A stretch of DNA of 64,000 nucleotides from Gymnogyps californianus (taxonomy: Eukaryota; Chordata; Aves; Accipitriformes; Cathartidae), in assembly GCF_018139145.2 (NCBI RefSeq), contig NW_026114224.1, positions 434,001 to 498,000 on the forward strand, given 5' to 3'. The notes below the pieces were generated by a model. That model was not told where the DNA came from. It made no database searches and saw only the letters and a program-made list of their open reading frames with translations. A program made the position numbers and the translations under genes. How positions within the stretch are numbered: the first letter of the stretch is position 1; every line of letters begins with the position of its first letter. Shown piece after piece: positions 44,018 through 55,351 of this stretch.

Positions 44018-44140
44018 CCCTTTGATGACTTGAATGAAGTCTGCTCTCGGGATCTTCCTTGTGCCCATACCAGCCTCCTTGAAGAAGGCCACCATTGGCC
44101 ACTTCTGTTTGTGCAGGAGATTATGCAGCGTGACAAGAGC
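44018..44140 (-). CDS. candidate internal exon, degenerate EF-hand-like
   Basis: The minus strand shows a pyrimidine tract and acceptor (CATCCCAG), 123 bp open in phase 0, then a strong donor GTATGT. The 41 residues start ALVTLHNLLHKQKWPMVAFF and end IPRADFIQVIKG. A helix, a short loop, then I-P-x-x-D-F and a second helix follow the plan of an EF-hand, but the loop lacks most calcium-binding acids. An exact multiple of three with both splice sites argues for a real exon. I cannot name the gene; flanking exons are not evident. Confidence 0.42.
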
Positions 44141-45108
44141 CTGGGATGCACGAGGAAGGGGGAGGGAGCTACCCTTCCTCCAGGGCTGGCAGCTCTCTGG
44201 TGGTGAGCACTGGAAAAGGTTAGAAAGCACCCTGAGAGCACCCTTACTCAGAGTCACCATGCCAGGAGGTGTGACACCAGTTGGGTAAGGCAGCATAACT
44301 CTCCTGATCTGTTCTTCTCTCTCTTGTCTTCCCCTTCTCCAAGCAAGGAGAGAGAAGAAAGGACTTGGCAAATTGCAGAACAGACAGAACTCAATTAAAC
44401 AAAAAGTCATTTTCTCCTAGGACAGAAAGCAAAACACCCCAGAAGACAACAGCAACAGCAATAATAGGAAAGGGGGGGAGAGGAGCGCTTTCAAGGAAAA
44501 TACCTTCTGTCTAGGGTCGCTCGCTTTGGAGAGCAGCAGTCTATAGTTTCTACAATTCAAGGAGGCCAGACACTCTTCAGTGAGCCAGCAGAGGCTGCCA
44601 TGCTCATGATCACTAAGCCAGATCAGAGTCACCTGCAGGCAGTCTACCTTTGTTCCCTCCCACACCAAAGCACTGTCCAGAGCTCCTCCTCACTTCAGCT
44701 CACCACTGCATATGGGACACGGATTTTCACTTCTGGCCATAGGAGTATTTCAAGTCAGCAACTTCATAGCTAAGACTGTTGATCACCTCCAGGGCAGACA
44801 ATAGCAGGAATAAAATTCACGTGTGAGCTAGTGCCTGCACTTCTCAAAGCTTTACAAAGATTCAAATAGAAGGAAAAAAGTGCTTACTTAGAAACAAATG
44901 CATTATTTTCCAAGTTCTAGATGATTTGGGTGTATTAGTTGTATAGGGAGAGGGGAAAGCTGTCTCTTGGCTGTGTTTCTAAATTAAGTCAAAAGATAAC
45001 TGGTGCTCCAAGACATGGAAAAGCTTAACCCAGCATCTACTATGAAGACGTTGTTAGTAATAATCTTACTTGCTGCATTTATAGCCATTTCCGCCATCGG
45101 CTCAGGTT
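44141..45108. other. unassigned, possible introns of the exon at 44018
   Basis: Open minus-strand stretches exist (44668-44417) but no clear splice pair. The sequence ends at the class I provirus LTR. Confidence 0.3.
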
Positions 45109-45695
45109 TGTGAAAGGCAAGATGCTAACTGCACGATGACTTGCTTAGAAGAATGAACACTACCTGAGACTATGAGCTTTTATCTCAGGGCTGATGTGAC
45201 CCCAAGACCCAACCTAAGCCAGCTCTTGCCGGATGCCAAACACTGCACTGACACAAAACAACAGAAGACTTACCCTACAGTGAAACCAGGCGTATAACCA
45301 CGGCCAGAACCAACACCGACCAGAATCCAGCACAAACTCCCCCACCGGCACAGGACATCAGTTTAGACCAATGAAGATGAACAAACCACTGACCCTATGT
45401 CTGCACCACCTGCACGGGACAAGCACGTACCGATCCTGCATGGGACAAGTACATACCGATTACGCAAGCAATCGTGACTGATTAGCCCGCTCCTTAAAAT
45501 GAGTGATTTGATTGATCTACACAACTGTACTGTAACATACATAAACTCTGCTTTTCTCTCTACCAGGGTCCCCCATGCATTAGGCTGGGGCACCACTATG
45601 CACGTAGCTGAATTATAAAAGAATAAATCCCCTTGGTATTTCTATGCTAGGCATCCTTGCCTCCCTCCTTGGCCAGCAAAGAACTGACTTTTACA
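45109..45695 (+). promoter_or_regulatory. 5' LTR
   Basis: TG...CA termini. The poly(A) signal region GAATAAATCC is near 45622-45631. Pairs with 50199-50785. Confidence 0.88.
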
Positions 45696-45697
45696 GT

Positions 45698-45715
45698 TGG
45701 CAGCCCAGATGGGAC
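45698..45715 (+). other. primer-binding site
   Basis: TGGCAGCCCAGATGGGAC two bases after the LTR. Position and leading TGG fit a primer site; I could not name the tRNA. A splice donor (AAGAAG then GTGAGT) follows at 45787. Confidence 0.6.
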
Positions 45716-45866
45716 ACCACTGACTCACCCAATTCACCATGTTGCTACGCTCCCCTGTGATTCAACATCCCGCTGCCGGCAAGAAGGTGAGTTCACCTGG
45801 GAACTTGAATACAGGGGGTAGCGAGTGGAAGAACCGTTTTGGGGCATTAAAAGAGGTGCATTAATG

Positions 45867-47170
45867 ATGGGAGGAGGACTTAGTATAGTGAAGGGATCGT
45901 CCTTAGAAGACGTTCCAAAGGTGTGGCCAAAAATAGATGGAACTCACAGCCTCTTGACAAAAAGGGTGTTACAGTTATGCCAATTAAACTGGCCTGAAGT
46001 GACCTCCGTTGGAAATACAGACCAAGAGTAGCCCAAAATGGGTAGTCTGGATGAGGATAGACAGCAGGTTTTGCGTCTACAATTAGAGAACTGTTTCCCA
46101 GGACAGATGCATTATTTGTATATTTGGAATAATTATGCCTGGCAAAAGAAATCCCTCCCCTCCGCTCAACCGTCCAGGTTGGGCGAACGGGGACTTTTTA
46201 CAAACTAAACCCCCTCAATTTTCCCCCAACCCTAAGGACCCTGAATCTCCTATTGCACTGGAGATTCAGGCTCCTTTAAATCAAGTCGTAGTAGGACCTG
46301 GGCAGGTTCCCAGACATCTGACTTCAGGAACTGTTCAGGTTCCTTTTAGCTCTAATGATTTAATCTTATGGCAACAGCAGATGCCCAGGCTCAGAGATGA
46401 CCCAGAAAAGGTAGTCCACACTATTCAGGGTATCCTCAGAGCATATGATCACACTTGGGCAGACATCCAACAATTATTTGAATCAGAGTTTACCCCGGAT
46501 GGATGTATACAAATCCAGGAGCATAATCAAAGATGGGCTGCAGAAGCCGCTGGAAGAAGACCATGGTTGATGGCCGACCCAGGGTGGGATCATACTACAG
46601 AAGCAGGGAGGAACACCTTCAGACAATGTAGAGATAGACTTTTAGAATCCCTGGAGCAAGCAGGACGAAAAACAACAAATTGGAGTAAAGCGAGGGAATG
46701 TCGGCACAGATCGGCAGAGCACCCATCTGATTGCTATGCTTGATTAGCTACACAAATGAGAATGTACAGAGGGGTGAACCGTGAAAATGCTGAAAATCAA
46801 TCATTACTTGTTTCTCTTTTTGTCAACCAATCCGCTCCTGATATATGCAAATATTTTTCCAGACATGCTCCAGGATGGCAAGGGAAAGGAAGAGATGAAA
46901 TTGCTAGTATAGTGACTTTTGTCTTTAATGGCAGGGAAGATAAACAGGAGAAATTGAGGGAAAAAACAATGGGAGGAGAAAGTTCCCTTGCTAGCTGCAG
47001 CCCTTAGGGGTCCAGGACCCTTCTTCCCTAGAGGGAGGGACCAAGGGCAAGGACGCGGTAAACCACGAGGACTTTTTTCCCCTGAAATTTCCTGAGCTGA
47101 TTGCTGCAACTGTTGTAGGTGATTAGGACACTGGGAAGAAGATTGCCCCTATAAGCCCTGTTTTTCTCAG
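45867..47170 (+). pseudogene. gammaretrovirus-like gag, broken
   Basis: Starts MGGGLSIV (a myristoylation-type Met-Gly start at 45867), a short matrix frame ending at 46031. After a frame change a Pro-rich segment and capsid follow from 46135 (VPFSSNDLILWQQQMPRLRD typifies the gammaretroviral capsid N-terminus). Capsid continues in other frames to about 47000. One zinc knuckle (C-x2-C, GHWEEDC) is encoded near 47105-47150 with an internal stop. Several stops and shifts make it non-functional. Confidence 0.8.
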
Positions 47171-47379
47171 GCAGCACAAGCTATGCCCGGTTTAACCGTG
47201 ACTTCCGAATTCAATTCCCCTGCCCCTGCACAAGAACATAATGGTACCCAAGACTGACAATTACTGGGAACCTGTTATGCAGCAACCACGAGTAACACCC
47301 ACATGATTTTAAATACCGTAAACCCACAAGAGCTCCAACTGACCCTTCAGGTGTGTGGGGAGGGGAAGGTTACTTGTGC

Positions 47380-49440
47380 CCATTAGGTACAGGTGCTACA
47401 CATTTGACTCTAAACAAACGACCACAAAACATGAACACAGTGGGACAAAATTGTGTTTTGTCATGGGAATTGAAGGAATATCATGGGAATTGAAGGAAGA
47501 CCCCAAAACATACTCTTGTTAGAAGAGACGCCCCTTCAGGTAGGACCCCTATCAATTACACATCCTTTTATACTCTGCAAATTGCAGGCACATTTAAATT
47601 GTTCCCCCAGGACATGTGGCTCCAGATACCTTTCAAGAATTTATCTAAATTAGCTGTCCCATTACAGGAAAGCCCTAGAGACTTCACCCTACCAAAAGAG
47701 CTGCAAAAACTCTTGCCCCATATTTGGGGGTGGGATCCCACTGAAGTAGGACTCCTAAAATCCACAAAACCGGTTATCCTACGAACTAAAGAGGGTCCCC
47801 CACCTTCACTCAAATAATACTCATGATCTCATGAAGCCATTGAAGCGGTATCACTCCTAATCTAAAGCTTTTTATACCAAGCGATATTAGAAGAATGCCA
47901 ATCACCCTGTAACACCCCTATTCTACCCATTAACAAAAACCTAAAACAGGCCTAGACCTGTCTACCGATTTGTACAGGATCTAAGAAACATCAATGAGTG
48001 GGCAGAAATACCCCACCTAATAGTGCCTGATCCATCAAGTATTAGCACCTTAATCCCCCTAAATTCTATATTTTATACTCTAATTGATTTATGCGCAACA
48101 TTTTTTAAGCATCCCCATTCACCCAGATTCCCAATGTATTTTTGCCTTTACTTGGATTTCAGGGCAAGTTACTTGGACCCAATCACCTCAAGGATTTGCA
48201 GGATCGCCAACTATTTTTCTCAGATATTGCTCAAAGATTTATAAGAGATAACACTTCCAGGGCAATCTGTACTAGTACAATATGTTGATGACTTACTAAT
48301 AGCTTGTCCCAACTCCCATACATGCAAAATCGATACTCTAGCATTATTGACTGCATTGGCTGATAAAGGTCACAAAATTTCTACTTATAAACTCCAATTT
48401 TGTAAATAAAAAATGGCATATTTAGGATATACCTTAGAAGAAGGAACTCAGTTTTTATCCCTAGATCGTGTCCAAGCAATCCAAAATATTTCCCAGCCAC
48501 AAACTAAAAAGCAGATGCAAGTCTTTTGAGGAGCTGTAGGATTTTGTAGGCCATGGATGGCTGGTTTTGGAGAATTAGCAAAGCCAATCCTCAACAGTAC
48601 ACATCAAGATCAAGCAGAACCTTTGCAATGGAGTGTGGACCAGATGACTACCTCTGAAAAACTGAAACAAGCCTTATTGACAGCCCCTGCACTTGGCCTT
48701 CCAAATTATGATAAACCTTTTATCTTACACGTACACGAAAGAGAAGGAACCGTCTCTGGGGTACTGACACAAGAACTGGGGGGGCAGCCAAGGCCTGTAG
48801 CATATTACTCTATGCAATTAGATCCAGTCATATCAGGATCTATTCCTGGCATGCGAGCCATGGCTGCTGCAGCTGCTTTAATACACGAAGTGAAAATTAC
48901 AGTCCTAGGACACCCCCTAGAAGGGCAAATACCTCGTGAAATTGAAACAAGCGTGACAAATCACATAAATCAAGCTTTGTCATCTCAACACCCTCATAAA
49001 TATGAAGCAACCCTCTTAACAGCTGACAACATTACACTGAAACGTTGCAACACTTTAAATTCAGCTTCCTTACTTCCACTACCCCACAAAGGTCTTCCGC
49101 ATCACGATTGTATAGAAGTCATACAAGAATCTGGAAAAATAGGAGAAGACCTCCAAGATACCCCTCTTGCAAAGCCTAATTTGAATCTATACCTAAGTGG
49201 ACATGGCATCACGGGCTTTGCAGCTACAACAGAAAGTAAAGTGTTAATAAGCGACTAAGTGTTAATTAGCCCAGACTAAGTGCACAGCAGCCAAATTAAT
49301 TGCCATAACCGAAGCCTGTAAACTAGACACAGATAAATCAGTTAACATCTACACATACTTGCGATACCTCTTAGGAGTGTGCCATGCCACAGGAAAATTT
49401 GGAAACAAAGAGGTTTTATAACCTCAGCAAGAACACACAT
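47380..49440 (+). pseudogene. pro-RT-RNase H remnant, broken
   Basis: A protease active-site remnant (GTGATH where DTGA is expected) lies near 47388. RT follows with the YVDD catalytic motif near 48280 and many stops before it. A longer open piece (48557-49258) covers the RT thumb/connection and the start of RNase H. The RNase H end (AKLIAITEACKL region) is near 49290-49400. Integrase is absent: the sequence jumps to env. Confidence 0.8.
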
Positions 49441-49659
49441 TTTGAACAAAGAACAAATAAAAGGACTCGTACAAGCCTATTAGCCAGGGATGAACAAGTA
49501 ACACAATATATCCTAAATATTCAACAAACTATAAACCAAAATCAGAATCAGGCCCAACTGGCACAATCAGTACCACCAGAGGGATCATCACATATCTTTT
49601 CCCCAGCAGATAAAGTAGGGATACAGGTACTTAAACGGAGAAATATTTTGTCTCCAAAA

Positions 49660-50040
49660 TGAAAAGAACCCTCTCTTGTATTACCAACCTCTTCTTCTGT
49701 AATAAAGGTGGAGGTTAGAGATTCCTGGATTCATCACTCCCACGTAAAAAAAGGACCAGACAGCACAAACTGATCCTATGACAGAAACACCTAATTCGTA
49801 AAAATATGCCTTCACAAATAGTTATTCAGAACCGATTGGCCTTAAATTACTTTTTAGCAGCACAAGGTGGAGTCTGTGCCCTAATTAATACTAGCTGCTA
49901 CTTTTATGTCAATCAAAATCAAAGAATAAAGACAAATATTGAGCAAATTAAAACTCATTTGCAAGTCCTACATAAATTAGGACAAGAACCAACTTTTGAT
50001 GCTTTAAAATTGGCTAACATCAAGGTTTCGTAAATTGCTC
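49660..50040 (+). pseudogene. env TM remnant
   Basis: Encodes the ectodomain of gammaretroviral TM: NRLALNYFLAAQGGVCALI covers the immunosuppressive-domain region. A C-x6-C follows, with tyrosine in place of the third cysteine of CX6CC. It ends at TAA near 50033 after a helical segment; the anchor continues in another frame. SU is missing. It is related to the TM remnant at 7613-7700. Confidence 0.8.
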
Positions 50041-50185
50041 AATGGGCACAAAAACTTAGAATGATCTTAAAAATAATATTATTCACTTTTGTTGTCTTTT
50101 ATCTGAGTATTAAATGTGATCTTTCTCTTTGTAATACTGTAATTCCCAATTATTATATTAAGTAAAGAGGTCCTGACAGACTACA

Positions 50186-50198
50186 GAAGAGGAGGGTC
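50186..50198 (+). other. polypurine tract
   Basis: AGAAGAGGAGGGT directly before the 3' LTR TG. Confidence 0.75.
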
Positions 50199-50785
50199 TG
50201 TGAAAGGCAAGATGCTAACTGCAATACGACCGGCTTAGAAGAATGAACACTACCTGAGACTATGAGCTTTTACCTCGGGGCTGATGTGACCCCAAGACCC
50301 AACCTAAGCCAGCTCTTGCCGGATGCGAAACACTGCACTGACACAAAACAACAGAAGACTTACCCTACAGTGAAACCAGGCGTATAACCACGGCCAGAAC
50401 CAACACCGACCAGAATCCAGCACAAACTCCCCCACCGGCACAGGACATCAGTTTAGACCAATGAAGATGAACAAACCACTGACCCTATGTCTGCACCACC
50501 TGCACGGGACAAGCACGTACTGATCCTGCACGAGACGAGTACACACCGATTACGCGAGCAATCGTGACTGATTAGCCCACCCCTTAACACGAGTGATTCG
50601 ACTGGCCTACACAACTGTATTGTCACCTATATAAACTCTGCTTTCCTCTGTATTGGGGTCCCCCATGCATTAGGCTGGGGCACCACTATGCATGTAGCTG
50701 AATTATAAAAGAATAAATCCCCTTGGTAATTCTATGCTAAGCGTCCTTTCCTCTCTCCTCAGATGGCAAAGAACTGACTTTTAGA
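50199..50785 (+). promoter_or_regulatory. 3' LTR
   Basis: Same length as the 5' LTR. Differences cluster near the start and over the last 250 bp. It ends TTTTAGA where the 5' copy has TTTTACA; the purine satellite begins at the next base. Confidence 0.88.
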
Positions 50786-51612
50786 GGTAAAATGAGGAGG
50801 AGAAGACAACAGGCGGCAACAGGAGGTGGAGGGAGGAGAGGAGGAAGACGCAACAGGAGGTAATAGGAAGAAACAGGAAGATGAGGAGGGAACGTTAGGC
50901 AAAAGGAGGAGGAGGCAACAGGAGGCAACAGTAGGCAACAAGACGAGGAGGTGGAGGAGGAGGAAGAGGCAATGGGAAGAAAAAGGAGGACGAGAATGAG
51001 GCAACAAGACTTAAGAGGAGCAGGAGGATGAGGGAGAAGAGGAGGAGCAGGATGGAGGAGGAGGGGTAAGAGGAGGAGGAAGCAACAGGAGGATCAGAAG
51101 GCAAAAGGAGAAAGAGGAAACGGCCGACAAAAAGAGGAAAGAGGGGGAGGAGGCAACTGGAGGCAAGAGGAGGCAAAAGGATGCAGGAAGAGGTAAAAGG
51201 AAGTCAGAAAAGGTTACAGGAGGCAACAAGAGGCAACTGGAGGCATTAGGAGGGAACAGGAAGAAAGAGGAGGACGAGGAGAAGGCAACAGGAGGCAACA
51301 GTAGGAGAAGGAGTAAAAGGAAATGGGGAGCAGGAAGAGGAAGCAACAGGAAGAAATCAGGAGGAGTGGGAAACAGGACACAACAGGAGCAGGAGGAGGA
51401 GGCAACAAGAAAAAAATGGAGGAGGAGAAAACAGGAGGCAAAAGGAAGCAACGGGAGGAGGAGGCGGCAACAGGAGGTAAAAGAAGGAGGCGGGAACAAG
51501 AGGCAACAGGAGAGGGAGGAGGAAGAGGCAACAGGAGGCAAAAGAAGGAAAGAGGAAGACAAGAAGGAAGAGGAGGCAACAAGAGGCAACAGGAGGCAAC
51601 AGATAGAGGAGG
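50786..51612. repeat. purine-rich satellite, array 2
   Basis: Same family as 34691-36350: GGAGGCAACAGGAGG and relatives in degenerate tandem order for about 830 bp, on the same strand. It starts at the last base of the ERV LTR. Long frames on both strands are products of the repeat. Confidence 0.9.
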
Positions 51613-52607
51613 AACAATTCTGCATGTTAGTGGGTCCTGCGCACTACTGGTAATCTCACAGGAGGTCTGACATTGCCGGGAAATGTTCTTTCTCACTTTG
51701 TTAGCATCTCTGAACGAGTGAACATCCTGGGGCTGCAACATTTCCTTGGTTTCAGTAGAAACAAAGGAACCTCCCAAAGCCATTGCAAATCAATGCGCTC
51801 TGGGGCCTCTCTTTCTCCTCTCAGCTTTGCTTACGCTCTGGGATGGCCGTAATCCAGTTTTCCCAGTGTCATGGGTTTGCTCCCCCTTCTTGACCACTCT
51901 TCACATTTGCGCACAATTTCTTTTGCGCTTGCCCACCTTCACTCTCCGAGGCTTGCTAGTGCTGCTGCATGGAGGCTCTCTCTGACCCTTTGGGGGCAAG
52001 TCGTCCCACTGAACAGAACTCATGGGGCCGGATGGAGAGCACGTGGGGGAGCGCAGCTGTTTGACCAATTGCTCCTTTGAGCAACACGGACAAAAACCAT
52101 CCCTGCGTCAGGGAGCGCCGCCCCAGCTCTCCCTCCCCAGCCCAGCACCCACACCCCGAGGGGACAGAGTCAGGCCCTCTCAGGAGACACCTGAACCTCG
52201 CTCTCCCCCTTTGCCTTGTCTCCAGCATGGGCACCGCTTGCATGCCTCCCCTTTTCAGGACTTGTCTCCCACTTATGCCCCCCTGCAAGACTGCTCAGTA
52301 CCTGGACTCTTTTGAAAAAATTCATGTATTCTGGCGTGGTCGGCTTCCCCGGGGCTTGACAGCACTGCCAAGAAGCAGAGAAAGGTAAAGCCTCAGCGCG
52401 GCTCAGGCACAGAGGATGCAGAAGGACGGTGCAGGTTCCATCTAAGCCCGTGCCCGATCCGCCAGTGAATCCCTTTGGACCTCTGTCCCCCTCTGTTGTG
52501 CCTAGGGCCTCTAGGGACTCACGGTAAGCTCTGGGGTGCAGGTACTGAGGGAGGTACATCCTCCCGATCAAGAGTCACATTTCCCATCATCTACTAAGCG
52601 TGGTTCA
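51613..52607. other. unassigned sequence
   Basis: GC-rich in places; no exon pair or repeat recognised. Confidence 0.3.
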
Positions 52608-52975
52608 GATGGCCTCGTTCCCAAAATGGCAGAGTTCTGAAATTCCTGTGGTGGGTGTGAGTGGGAGTGTGTGGTGGGAGGTGAGCGATATCTCACTGCA
52701 TCCAGAGAGGGTTATGAGCGTCTCTCTGGCACGCTGATGGCAATAACCTCCACACGCTGGAAACGACATTCGTCCTCAGAGAGACGTTCCTGGCGTCTTC
52801 TACAACCCTTTCTCTGTACTGACAGTTTCAGGTTTGGCTGCTGACATCACGTGCAATAGCGGGCACCGGGGAAAGAGCCTGCAGGCTCACATACAGCACT
52901 GCGTATGGGAGTGCACAAGCACTCAGGTCAGCAGCCAGGCCGACTGGGTGATACGGGGTGCTCTGCACAGGAGGA
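52608..52975. repeat. duplicated segment C, copy 1
   Basis: Matches 56172-56482 in the same orientation, with many substitutions and small indels. Shared landmarks: GATGGCCTC near the start, GTTTGGCTGCTGACA, and GAAAGAGCCTGC/GAAGAGCCTGC. The second copy lies in an intron of the membrane-protein gene. The copies are split by the LTR at 53226. Confidence 0.75.
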
Positions 52976-53225
52976 GGAACGCTGGGACGAGCTGCTCGTA
53001 ATGCCCAGCAAGGCAGCCTAGAACGATGTATAAAGCCTTTTCTGCCTGGCTCCTGCACCCTTCAGTCACAACTGCAGAGCAGAGTTGCGATAAGACTGGC
53101 TTTGTGGTCTGTCCTTTGTGTCATCTGATGTGCTCTGAAAAGACCCTCGCAAGTCAGACTCCACGTCGGCGTATTGCGTTTGCGTGGCAAGGTTTTGGTA
53201 GCAGGGGGGCTACAGGGGTGGCTTC

Positions 53226-54330
53226 TGTGAGAAGCTGCTAGGAGCTTCCCCTATGTCCGATAAACTTAATGCCAGCGGGTTCCAAGACGGACCCGCCGCT
53301 GGCCAAGGCTGAGCCAATCAGCAACAGTAGTAGCGCCTCTGGGATAACATATTTAAGAAAGGGAAAAGAAGTTACAGGGGAGTAGCAGTTGCAGCCAGAG
53401 AGAGAGGAGTGAGAATATGTGAGAGGAACAACTCCGCAGACACCAAGGTCAGTGAAGAAGGAGGGGGAGGAGGTGCTCCTGGCACCGGAGCAGAGATTCC
53501 CCTGCAGCTCGTGGTGAAGACCACGGTGAGGCAGGCTGTCCCCCTGCAGCCCGTGGAGGTCCACGGTGGAGCAGATATCCACCTGCAGCCCGTGGAGGAC
53601 CCCACGCCGGAGCAGGGGGATGCCCGAAGGACGCTGTGACCCCATGGGAAGCCCATGCTGGAGCAGGCTCCTTGGCAGGACCTGCGGACCCGTGGCCCCG
53701 TGGAGAGAGGAGCCCATGCTGAAGCAGGTTTGCTGGCAGGACTTGTGACCCCGCGGGGGACCCACGCTGGAGCAGTCTGTTCCTGAAGGACTGCACCCCG
53801 TGGATGGGACCCATGCTGGAGCAGTTCGTGAAGAACTGTAGCCCGTGGGAAGGACTCACGTTGGAGAAGTTCGTGGAGGACTGTCTCCCATGGGAGGGAC
53901 CCCACGCTGGAGCAGGGGAAGAGTGTGAGGAGTCCTCCCCCTGAGGAGGAAGGAGCAGCAGAAACAGCGTGTGAAGAACTGACCCAAACCCCCATTCCCC
54001 GTCCCCCTGTGCCGCTCGGGGGGAGGAGGTAGAGAAAAATCAAGAGTAAAGTTAAGCCTGGGAAGAAGGGAGGGGTGGGGGGAAGGTGTGTTTAAGATTT
54101 GGTTTTATTTCTCATTATCCTGCTCTGATTTGACTAGTAATAAATTAAACTAATTTTTCCCCAAGTCGAGTCTGTTTTGCCTGTGACGGTAATTGGTGAG
54201 TGATCTCCCTGTCCTTATCTCGACCCACGTTTTATTTCGTTTTATTTTCTCTCCCCTGTCCAGTTGAGGAGGGGAGTGATAGAGCGGCTTTGGTGGGCAC
54301 CTGGCATCCAGCCAGGATCAACCCACCACA
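53226..54330 (+). mobile_element. solo LTR about 1.1 kb, with internal repeats
   Basis: A recognisable avian LTR type: TATTTAAG TATA-like box near 53350-53357, AATAAA at 54139-54144, and a 3' end reading CAACCCACCACA (54319-54330). The transcribed part (53500-53930) holds degenerate tandem blocks of CCCACGCTGGAGCAG and GCAGCCCGTGGAGGA. No internal viral sequence or clear target duplication is seen, so it is a solo LTR with an approximate left edge. Confidence 0.75.
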
Positions 54331-54930
54331 GTCGGCCTTAATGAGATCCACTGTATTTGGCCAGCACGACTTCAGATGTATTCCAAAGGTGTTCCTCCCC
54401 TTTGTTGACAGTCTGCAAAGCTTGACCTATTTCTTTTTACAGTATTATATTTCATTATACTCTGTTCCATTTTTAATGCAGGCCTGGTTACTAATATCAC
54501 ATTCCTTCCACTCCCTCTCCCACTCAGCCCCGCTCCAGCTTTCCGCTCATTTATCATCTCCAGGGTCTGCAGTGGGGAGCACTGCTCCAGCCCCACAGCC
54601 TCTGCCACCCCGCCGGCCCTCCTTGATGTGCTCAGCCACCGGATGGCCATCCTTCCCAGCACCTCCCTCCCTCCCTCTCTGTCCAGGCCATCCTGATTCA
54701 GGGCAGCATCCCAAGCAAGCTCAAGGACAATCCTTCGCACCTCAAGTCTCACCAGCACGTCCTCATTCTGGTGGATGAAAGCCTTGTTGACAGCCCCAGC
54801 TGGGAAACCAGGCTGATGCTGGACAAAGGGGTCCCTCACTGGAGTGCAGGTCTCTGACAGCTTCTCTCACAGATCCAGCGCTGGTCCCAGCTCTGTGCAT
54901 TATACCTCGACGGAAACGCCCAGAACAGCC
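54331..54930. other. unassigned, downstream of the membrane-protein gene
   Basis: The minus strand is open at 54839-54372 (155 codons), not recognised. It lies beyond the poly(A) signals of the gene to the right. Confidence 0.3.
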
Positions 54931-54959
54931 AAGGACTCACTGCTTTTGGCCAAATTATA

Positions 54960-54972
54960 TTTATTATTTATT
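54960..54972 (-). terminator. poly(A) signals of the membrane-protein gene
   Basis: Two AATAAA copies on the minus strand (54967-54972 and 54960-54965), the first directly after the stop codon. This supports 54973 as a true 3' coding end. Confidence 0.65.
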
Positions 54973-55351
54973 CTAAAAAGACTCATCTTCTGAAGTACAG
55001 TATCCCTGTTGGTACTGGTAGCAGGGACACCAGAAGGGGTTAGGCTGAGGCGAGTCCAAAGAAATCCAGGTGTCCAGTGAAGAGACACTGTCGGTGAGAG
55101 AGCAGCTGGGACAAGCGGGCAGAGGTGAGGGGTCTGCGCTCACGTTCCTGTACAGCTGGGCGAGCTCTGCTGCAAAAGGCCACGGTGATGGGCTGGAGCC
55201 GTTGCTGAAAATCTCATTTGCTTGGGCAACCTCCCCTTTTCTTGTTCCTTCTCCTGACTCTGCTTTGCCTTTGTCTCTAGTTTGATCTTCACTTTTCCAG
55301 GCAGAGTCAGTATCAGCTTGTCCCAGTGCTTCTTGGTCTCTCTGGGTCCTT
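54973..55351 (-). CDS. last exon: cytoplasmic tail
   Basis: Acceptor CATTTGTACAG, then 379 bp to TAG (54973-54975). It encodes a polar tail starting RTQRDQEALGQADTDSAW, with Ser/Pro-rich blocks, a Cys-Pro-Cys and a final TSEDESF. No ITAM, ITIM or death-domain motif is evident. Confidence 0.6.

Larger units (their letters stand above)
45109..50785 (+). mobile_element. class I ERV provirus with both LTRs, decayed
   Basis: 5.7 kb: two LTRs of about 587 bp, primer site, leader with splice donor, and remnants of gag, pro, RT, RNase H and env TM in the usual order. Integrase and most of SU are gone, so the element is internally deleted by about 2-3 kb against a full gammaretrovirus. LTRs differ at about 44 of 587 positions by eye (7-8 percent), so it is clearly older than the provirus at 11878. 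No clean target duplication is visible. Confidence 0.88.

Noticed and set aside
45104..50790. AGGT near both ends of the class I provirus as a target duplication
   Set aside because: The matching bases do not sit at the same offset from the LTR ends, so it is probably chance.
52530..52575. Possible further stalk exon on the minus strand (Asp-Val-Pro-Pro-Ser-Val-Pro)
   Set aside because: The acceptor and phases do not match the symmetric phase-1 pattern of the nearby gene.
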